From positions 186,001-250,000 of the forward strand of contig NZ_JAHWYN010000006.1 of the NCBI RefSeq assembly GCF_019351435.1: a DNA stretch of 64,000 nucleotides. Reading direction: 5' to 3'. The stretch comes from Flavobacterium taihuense (GTDB taxonomy: Bacteria > Bacteroidota > Bacteroidia > Flavobacteriales > Flavobacteriaceae). Below are positions 58,920 through 64,000 of this stretch, one piece after another. Both the position numbers and the translations under genes were made by a program. Position 1 is the first letter of the stretch; every line of letters begins with the position of its first letter. Below the pieces are notes generated by a model. That model worked only from the letters and a program-made list of their open reading frames with translations. It was not told the DNA's origin and searched no databases.

Positions 58920-59393
58920 ATGGCTTAAAATTTTTAAATTATTTATACCAGTTAGTTTAGCCCAGTTTTCATTCGCTTTCACAATGCGTTCTTTTTGCTC
59001 TTTGAGCCACATTTCTTTTACTTTTAAATTATAATTCAAGTATAATTTATTGTCAACAATTGTAAATGCCTCAGGCATAATTGGCGCTTTATGTCCTTCT
59101 GACGTTCCATAAGCACAATACCCTCCAAACTGTGGTTGGTAATAAGATGGATTTTTTAGAAATACTATTTTATTTTCTTCATTGGAGAAATAATAAATTG
59201 CTCCATTTAGCTCCGCACTAATATCCTTAGTACCTAATATAGCTTTATTACTTTCAAAATAGGCTACTGGATCAAAACCTTGAATGGCCACTTTATTTTC
59301 TAAATTGAAGTTGGCTTCTCTTCTGACAGTATTTTGAGCTATTGCAGTTGCTGAAATAAAGGCTAAAACCAGTAAAAAAAATGCATTTTTCAT
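58914..59393 (-). CDS. Secreted YHS-domain protein (3)
   Basis: A 159-residue protein with a signal peptide (FLLVLAFISATAIAQ). GFDPVAYFES, YYFSNEENKIVFLKNPSYYQPQFGGYCAYG (single Cys), VDNKLYLNYNLKVKEMW. It differs from the other two in its promoter: TCCAT direct repeat (59432-59496) and not a Crp/Fnr-type operator. It lies just upstream of the second YHS gene. Confidence 0.9.
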   Translation of the reverse strand: MKNAFFLLVLAFISATAIAQNTVRREANFNLENKVAIQGFDPVAYFESNKAILGTKDISAELNGAIYYFSNEENKIVFLKNPSYYQPQFGGYCAYGTSEGHKAPIMPEAFTIVDNKLYLNYNLKVKEMWLKEQKERIVKANENWAKLTGINNLKILSHL

Positions 59394-59431
59394 AATTAAC
59401 GATTTATAATTATTTGTAGTTGTTCACATTA

Positions 59432-59496
59432 CAAAGCTGCGATAGTTTTCAAGGTTAAAAAATGGACAATAGCCGTAAGATGATGGACAATTTTCC
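59432..59496 (-). promoter_or_regulatory. TCCAT direct-repeat promoter (site E) of the third YHS gene
   Basis: On the minus strand GGAAAATTG, TCCAT at 59487 and 59466 (21 bp apart), and GCAGCTTTG ending at 59432, 35 nt from the second repeat. The gene starts 39 nt further. Confidence 0.65.
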
Positions 59497-59826
59497 AAAC
59501 TGATTAATTAAGCATATACCGTAGTATAATGTAGACCACTTTTTTGAGAGTCATTTTAGATTTTTTTATGCCTAAGTATATAAAAGAAAATGAGTATTCA
59601 ATAATTAAAATACTAGCATGTATTTCTGTTGACAGATGGTAAAAAAATGGTGATAAAACTTTTGCCTTTAGTTATAATAACTGATTTTATTTCAATTGAG
59701 TAAATTGATTTTTTTTGACGTGAAATTTATTTTGGTACTACCAATGTACTTTAAAAAAATCCGAAGTTTTTGACTTCGGATTACTTATTAAAATACTATA
59801 GAATCTACATTCTAGGTAATAATTTT
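59497..59826. other. Gene-free region with a terminator
   Basis: No gene seen. It holds the terminator at 59759-59781 near its right end; the remainder is AT-rich. Confidence 0.6.
59751..59781 (-). terminator. Terminator of the methyltransferase gene
   Basis: ATCCGAAG and CTTCGGAT pair across seven bases; read on the minus strand a T-run (ATTTTTTTAAAG) follows. Confidence 0.75.
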
Positions 59827-60672
59827 TTATTTTTCGGCGTAGATAATTAATCCATTAGAATCTACAGCAATTACTTTTTCTGGGTATTTTTGCTTTATAG
59901 TGTCTAATACATCACTTTTAATTTTTGCTTTCAAAGCATCATCGGCTTTGCAAAGTGCTGCTGCTACAGGCCCCGCCACTTCATTCATAAAAGCCCAATA
60001 CATATCAGCAGTTCCACAATTTAATTTTCCATAAATTTCAGTTTGGGAAATATTTTTAAAGCCAGCCTCTTCAAATAAATCTTTCATAAATCCATCTTCC
60101 GCACAACGGAACATTCCTGGAGCGCCAGCAATAGCAGGTGGCATTTGCATGTTTTTGTTGATAGCGCCCATAATTGCAGTTACCCAAAAGTTCTTATCGG
60201 ATGTGTTCCATACTGAAGTCGCAATTCTTCCCCCAGGTTTAAGAACCCTTACCATTTCTTTAGCAGCGAGAAGCATATCTGGAAAGAACATAAAACCGAA
60301 ACGACAGCTAATAACATCAAACGTATTATCATCAAATGGAAGGTCGCATGCATCACAGGTTATGGTTTCAATATTTTTTAATCCTTTATTTATTGCGTTT
60401 TCTCGAGCAATATCGACCATATGGTCGGCAAGATCTGTAATAACCACTCTACCGTTAGTGACCATCGTGGCAATCGTTAGTCCTGGTTCACCTGTACCCG
60501 ATGCAATATCTAAGACTAAATCATCATTTTTAGGATGGATTACACGAATAATTTCATCCCCAATAGGTTTCAAAAAGTCCATAGTCATAGTATCCCACTT
60601 TTTCCAACCCTCCGAAATAGCATTCCAAGAGACTTTTTGTTGCTCCCGAATCAATTCAAAATTTGAATCCAC
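59827..60672 (-). CDS. SAM-dependent methyltransferase (UbiE/Coq5-like)
   Basis: A 281-residue class I methyltransferase. VLDIASGTGEPGLTIA is the SAM loop (motif I), VVITDLADHMV motif II, CDACDLPFDDNTFDVISCRFGFMFF the post-II region, and VRVLKPGGRIATSVW motif III. The N-terminal WNAISEGWKKWD is typical of UbiE-type enzymes. The substrate is likely a quinone or lipid; unknown. It stands alone. Confidence 0.88.
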   Translation of the reverse strand: MDSNFELIREQQKVSWNAISEGWKKWDTMTMDFLKPIGDEIIRVIHPKNDDLVLDIASGTGEPGLTIATMVTNGRVVITDLADHMVDIARENAINKGLKNIETITCDACDLPFDDNTFDVISCRFGFMFFPDMLLAAKEMVRVLKPGGRIATSVWNTSDKNFWVTAIMGAINKNMQMPPAIAGAPGMFRCAEDGFMKDLFEEAGFKNISQTEIYGKLNCGTADMYWAFMNEVAGPVAAALCKADDALKAKIKSDVLDTIKQKYPEKVIAVDSNGLIIYAEK

Positions 60673-61087
60673 AGTACTAGTTTTAAAATAGTTATAAAGT
60701 AAAAATACAAAAATTAGTTTAAAAAATGGATAGCTTCAAATTCTGATTTGCCTAAATTCATTGGTGTTGAATTAAAACTATCTTATTCAATTGATTTTTA
60801 CTACTAAACTTTTACTATTGCTTTCACTTAGGTTATATCATTTTTAAAAATTAATGAAGAAAATCCATTTATTCCTGTAATTAGTTTAAAAATAAATTCG
60901 TTCACTTTGTTCTTTTTAATAAATGTAATTATGATTTAACTATTAAACTTCTAGACAATTATAAACCCATTTATTCTTATAGTTTTGTGAATTTTTATTT
61001 TTTAGTACAAATTCTATATTGAGAGAAAGTAGAATAGGTTTAAAAATAGTTTTACATGCTTTTAAATTTTTAAACTAACAGAATTAA
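60673..61087. other. Gene-free AT-rich region
   Basis: No gene or clear signal seen except the methyltransferase promoter region near 60690-60740. Confidence 0.5.
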
Positions 61088-61987
61088 TTAAAATGCCATT
61101 TTATAAATTATACTGGCTACAAAACTTCTGGTTAATCCATCGGGGCGGACGGTTCTTACTACAAATGGTGTCGCCATTGCCAATTCTAAAGTATTCTTTT
61201 TATTAATATTGTAAGCGGTAATTAGATTTCCATTTATTGTCAATCCATCCGAGCCAATTATATTTTCACGTTTTCCTATGATTGTTTCGTAACTATCTTC
61301 TCCCAGATGATAAATGAATATTACATTAGGTTTGAAAGTAAACTTCTCATTTTTAGTAACAATAGAATATGAGGCACTAACTAATGCATCTGATTTCCGT
61401 TGAAACAAATTAGTTGAAGGAAAATCATCAGTACCAGAAAATTCCTTGAAATACGAATTCTTATTGTTATTAAAAACCGGAATTTGAACAGCAGTATTAA
61501 AATTCCATTTTCTGTATTTTAAATTAGTCCCTAAAAACAAATCAAAAGTTCCTAAACTAGCTTGATAATCTAACGGAAGTGAATAACCATTTATTTTTTT
61601 ATTCGAACTGGTAAATGGAAATTTCCACCCAAAAAGAGTACTCCACTGTTTATTTTTCTTCTCTTTGAAAGTGTAATTTCCAATTAAAAATGCATCTCCA
61701 AAACTGGCGCTGGTTCCAAAACTTCCACTAGCAGAAGAAAAAACAATTTTTGAACTTAGTGATAATTTTTCCGTAATTTTTCTTGTATACGAAACAAAAG
61801 GAGAAAAATACGCAACATCAGCCTCGCCTTTTCCAAAAATAGCAGCGACCTCAATATTGTTTTTTAACGTTTTTTTTGACGTGTCGAAAGCATGACCGAT
61901 CGAGCAAATTCCTGCATCACTGCACCCTTGTGCATTAGCATTTGTTGTCCCGAAAACTACCAACATTATATATAACAGCTTTCTCAT
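61088..61987 (-). CDS. Outer-membrane beta-barrel protein in the DM13 operon
   Basis: A 299-residue protein with a signal peptide (YIMLVVFGTTNANAQ). The mature start GCSDAGICSIGHAF holds two Cys, and the rest is strand-rich with repeated aromatic turns (YTRKITEKLSLSSKI, FGDAFLIGNYTF, KKIN-GYSLPLDYQASLG) and a C-terminal Phe, as in outer-membrane barrels. It begins one base after the DM13 gene ends. A transport or assembly role is possible. Confidence 0.75.
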   Translation of the reverse strand: MRKLLYIMLVVFGTTNANAQGCSDAGICSIGHAFDTSKKTLKNNIEVAAIFGKGEADVAYFSPFVSYTRKITEKLSLSSKIVFSSASGSFGTSASFGDAFLIGNYTFKEKKNKQWSTLFGWKFPFTSSNKKINGYSLPLDYQASLGTFDLFLGTNLKYRKWNFNTAVQIPVFNNNKNSYFKEFSGTDDFPSTNLFQRKSDALVSASYSIVTKNEKFTFKPNVIFIYHLGEDSYETIIGKRENIIGSDGLTINGNLITAYNINKKNTLELAMATPFVVRTVRPDGLTRSFVASIIYKMAF

Positions 61988-61988
61988 A

Positions 61989-62405
61989 TTAATTTTGAAT
62001 TAATTTTGAAATAGCAAATAAGTGATTGTACTGTTGGCAATGTATAAGTACGTGAGAGTACATCGCTATATCAATTCCCTTTGGAATTATATAGACTGTA
62101 GCTGAAGTTAAATTCCCTAAAGAAACAAAATCTGTTGGAGCAGCAGTTTTCGATAAAAACACTTTCAAATCGGGCCCTTTAGAAATACTAAAATCTTCGA
62201 GTTGCACTTTATATTGGTTATTTTCCAAATAAATTTTCGCTTCACCCGTGACTGAAACCCCAGAAGTTGAAACAAATGCACCGTGATATTTTAAAGAGGC
62301 ATTTTGCGCTACTGTAGTAACATTATAACCGTCTTTAGTGAGGACGCCTTGTTCTTCACATGAACACAACAGGAATAAAAAGGGTAGTATTAAAAGTTTA
62401 TTCAT
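61989..62405 (-). CDS. DM13-domain lipoprotein
   Basis: A 138-residue protein with a lipobox (LFLLCSC-EE). DLKVFLSKTAAPTDFVSLGNL, then SHVLIHCQQYNHLFAISKL with a single conserved Cys, is the DM13 domain, thought to act in electron transfer or disulfide redox. It probably sits in the periplasmic leaflet. Its promoter has a Crp/Fnr-type operator; the Crp gene lies next to it, upstream on the same strand. Confidence 0.85.
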   Translation of the reverse strand: MNKLLILPFLFLLCSCEEQGVLTKDGYNVTTVAQNASLKYHGAFVSTSGVSVTGEAKIYLENNQYKVQLEDFSISKGPDLKVFLSKTAAPTDFVSLGNLTSATVYIIPKGIDIAMYSHVLIHCQQYNHLFAISKLIQN

Positions 62406-62429
62406 AGCAATTTTATTTTTTTATAAAAA

Positions 62430-62475
62430 CAAAATTAGCATGCTATGAAAAATGAAAATGTCAGTTAGTTTACAA
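62430..62475 (-). promoter_or_regulatory. Crp/Fnr-type operator and -7 box of the DM13 operon
   Basis: On the minus strand TTGTAAACTAACTGACAT (62475-62458) and CTAATTTTG ending at 62430, with the shared spacing. It differs from the other copies in the last base. Confidence 0.65.
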
Positions 62476-62492
62476 TTGAAATAAAATTGTTT

Positions 62493-63170
62493 TTATAACT
62501 TCTTAACATCATCAATAATTATTTTCTTTCTGGAATAAAAAATAAGGTTTTTTTCTTCCAATTCATTCAAAAGTAAAGTAGCTGTTTGTCTGGAAGTACA
62601 GATAATTTGAGCAATATCTGTTTGAGTAAGATAATTATCTATGGTATATTTATTTCCTTCTTGAATTCCTTCTTTTTCAGCCCAATCTTTCAAAAAAGTA
62701 ATTAATCGGGTTTTGGCATCTTTCGACACCAGATTGGAATAACTATTCTTAAAACGCTTCATTTTTAAACCGACAAACTTGGTGTAAGACAAAGCTAAAC
62801 TTGGATTTTTGACTAATAAATCTTCAAAATCAGACATAAGAAAACTGCAAATAGAAACCTCGTTAGTTAATGCTTTCGCATATTCATTCACATCAGGGTC
62901 TCTTTCTAATGCCAATTCTCCAAATAAATCGCCTTTTTGAAGGATTTCTTTAATGGTTTCGTTTCCATCTTCATCTACTGAAACTATTTTAATATTCCCT
63001 TGTTTAAGCAAGAAAATTCTCGGCAAATCGGAATCGGTAAAATAAATAACATCACCTTTGTGGGCTTTTTTAAAACCTACTATTACGCATAATTGTTTAA
63101 TTTGAGACATACTCAATGTCCAAAATAATTTGTGATCTCGGAGATACCAGTATTTTAGTTCTTCATACAT
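62493..63170 (-). CDS. Crp/Fnr-family regulator with classic cNMP-binding and HTH domains
   Basis: The ATG at 63170 gives 225 residues; the longer frame from 63209 overlaps the -7 box region (TATATTTG). Residues 20-130 form the cNMP jelly roll (HKGDVIYFTDSDLPRIFLLKQGNIKI, GDLFGELALERDPDVNEYAKAL), residues 135-160 the dimer helix, and 185-215 the Crp HTH (LTQTDIAQIICTSRQTATLLLNEL). Its full-length form and position next to the DM13 operon, 18 bp away from that operator, make it the best candidate for binding the TTGTnA-N6-TGACAA sites. Confidence 0.9.
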   Translation of the reverse strand: MYEELKYWYLRDHKLFWTLSMSQIKQLCVIVGFKKAHKGDVIYFTDSDLPRIFLLKQGNIKIVSVDEDGNETIKEILQKGDLFGELALERDPDVNEYAKALTNEVSICSFLMSDFEDLLVKNPSLALSYTKFVGLKMKRFKNSYSNLVSKDAKTRLITFLKDWAEKEGIQEGNKYTIDNYLTQTDIAQIICTSRQTATLLLNELEEKNLIFYSRKKIIIDDVKKL

Positions 63171-63432
63171 TTTGCAAATATATAAAATAATATACCTACT
63201 AGTAATCAACTTAAAAATATGAATTGACTAAATTTTTTAAAATAGTTTAATATTTGCGTGCTGATCAAAAATTACTATTTCAGAAAGCGCTTTTATATGA
63301 CCAAAAAAAATAAATCATAATTTCAAGCTCTTAAAAAACATCAATGCAAGCCAAACTCCCTCTTTAAAGGACATCTTTTATCTCCAATGTTGGTAATAAA
63401 TACTTTTACATGAAATTTAAATAACTGATCGT

Positions 63433-63756
63433 ATGAAGCCATTTACTTTTGACCAAATACCTTTAATGATGAATAAGATTCATGATAAATTGGAGCATTT
63501 GGAAAAACTTATTTTAAGAATCTCTAATACAAAAGAAGATAAGGAAGATATTCTAAATATTGAAGAAGCCTCTAAACTTTTAAACCTATCGGTATCAACT
63601 ATATATAGTAAAGTAAGTAGGAGAGAAATTCCAGTTAATAAACAAGGTAAACGTATTTATTTCTACAGGCATGAGTTAATGCAATGGATTAAGTCAGGTC
63701 GGATAAAGACTTATTTAGAAATCAAAAATGATATTGAAAAAAGGTCAAAAATCTAA
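63433..63756 (+). CDS. Excisionase-type helix-turn-helix protein (right copy, intact)
   Basis: A 107-residue DNA-binding protein. Residues 1-45 (QIPLMMNKIHDKLEHLEKLILRI) look like a coiled-coil dimerisation helix; residues 48-100 are an HTH_17/excisionase domain (LNIEEASKLLNLSVSTIYSKVSRREIPVNKQGKRIYFYRHELMQWI). It is of the type found upstream of integrases on Bacteroidota elements. The truncated twin is at 4084. A terminator follows. Confidence 0.85.
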   Translation: MKPFTFDQIPLMMNKIHDKLEHLEKLILRISNTKEDKEDILNIEEASKLLNLSVSTIYSKVSRREIPVNKQGKRIYFYRHELMQWIKSGRIKTYLEIKNDIEKRSKI

Positions 63757-63780
63757 TATTTAGGTTCTTGACCTTTTTAC
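63738..63780 (+). terminator. Terminator of the HTH gene
   Basis: AAAAGGTCAA and TTGACCTTTTT form a stem with a T-run; it overlaps the stop codon. Confidence 0.75.
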
Positions 63781-64000
63781 TTTTTAACCTTCATATCTAA
63801 GTACTCTAATCATACATCACTTAGCTTTTTTATTATGTCACAAATATAATCAATCTTCAAAGTTTATAACTATTTTTGTGTAAACAACTCCCATGAGTTA
63901 TGTTATCTTGATAAGGATACTTTGTTTTATTTTGCGATAGTTTGCTTTAAATTGTACCATAATTGTACCACTGAAGTTTAAAGCTCCATTAGAGTAAGGA

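Larger units (their letters stand above)
63433..64000 (+). repeat. Right copy of the long direct repeat (continues past the window)
   Basis: Matches 4084-4440 in the same orientation, with the additional 220 bp of HTH gene and the terminator that the left copy has lost. From 63820 to the edge it is nearly identical to 4261-4440, including the TTGTACC pair at 63952-63971. Confidence 0.85.

Noticed and set aside
1..64000. tRNA, tmRNA or rRNA genes
   Set aside because: No cloverleaf-like or rRNA-like sequence was recognised by eye; a covariance search would be needed to exclude them fully.

Overview
The window looks like a chromosomal accessory region of a flavobacterium (Bacteroidota, family Flavobacteriaceae, probably Flavobacterium or a close relative). 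The signs are very low GC, TAnnTTTG-type -7 promoter boxes, Bacteroidota-specific families (DUF5777 barrel proteins, tRNA_anti-like OB proteins, Arm-DNA-binding tyrosine recombinases), many small secreted redox proteins, and mobile DNA of flavobacterial type. I found no rRNA, tRNA or CRISPR array. Assignments rest on reading the sequence and on knowledge of the families; no database search was run.

Layout. 1-3870: end of a large helical protein cut by the window edge, followed by a PD-(D/E)xK nuclease-like protein, possibly a defence pair. 4084-5565: mobile-element end with a truncated HTH gene, a 0.7 kb non-coding stretch with repeated TTGTACC words, and a zinc-ribbon/twin-HTH protein. The same end module recurs at 63433-64000, so about 59 kb lies between two direct copies. 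5575-6086: IS6 remnant. 6290-9650: envelope genes (lipoprotein, OB-fold protein, DUF5777 barrel, single-heme cytochrome, YceI). 9815-16631: two related redox modules; the first is a broken DUF1223 gene plus a CoaB-like gene, the second the tight operon msrB-DUF1223-msrA-CoaB-like-rhodanese/thioredoxin. 18436-24714: a hydrolase/SnoaL-like/flavin-reductase cassette present twice, with complementary decay. 24970-27027: ECF sigma operon. 27545-31970 and 40227-41585: DoxX, flavodoxin-like, CMD/AhpD-like and peroxiredoxin-like genes with three similar short Crp/Fnr-type regulators. An integrase remnant (30015-30200) and an IS982 copy (32063-33084) sit among them. 33461-39229: thioredoxin-like, DUF1348, broken phzF, PNPOx-like, gap, broken dinB, fabF. 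39318: AraC-type regulator. 42154-44949: MFS, panE-like and YHS genes. 45201-54256: a TetR-controlled detoxification cluster (quinone reductase, haloacid dehalogenase, three Asp-nucleophile alpha/beta hydrolases, membrane proteins, azoreductase, MarR). 55064-59393: dinB-NRDE-ATP-grasp-LysE operon and YHS/DoxX genes. 59827-63170: methyltransferase, DM13 lipoprotein, barrel protein and a classical Crp regulator.

The main discovery is regulatory. Four recurrent promoter architectures tie scattered genes into apparent regulons. (1) A Crp/Fnr-type palindrome (TTGTnA-N6-TGACAA) is placed identically relative to the -7 box at five promoters: lipoprotein 6290, msrB operon, two YHS genes and DM13. (2) A 21-bp-spaced TCCAT direct repeat with invariant geometry occurs at five promoters and suggests an AraC-family activator. 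(3) GTCAATAnnGACA lies exactly 5 nt after TTTG at four promoters of CMD, peroxiredoxin and hydrolase genes. (4) GACTAATCAGT palindromes occur around the TetR cluster. Together the genes suggest an oxidative/electrophile-stress and envelope protein repair island that has grown by local duplication, with many freshly broken copies.
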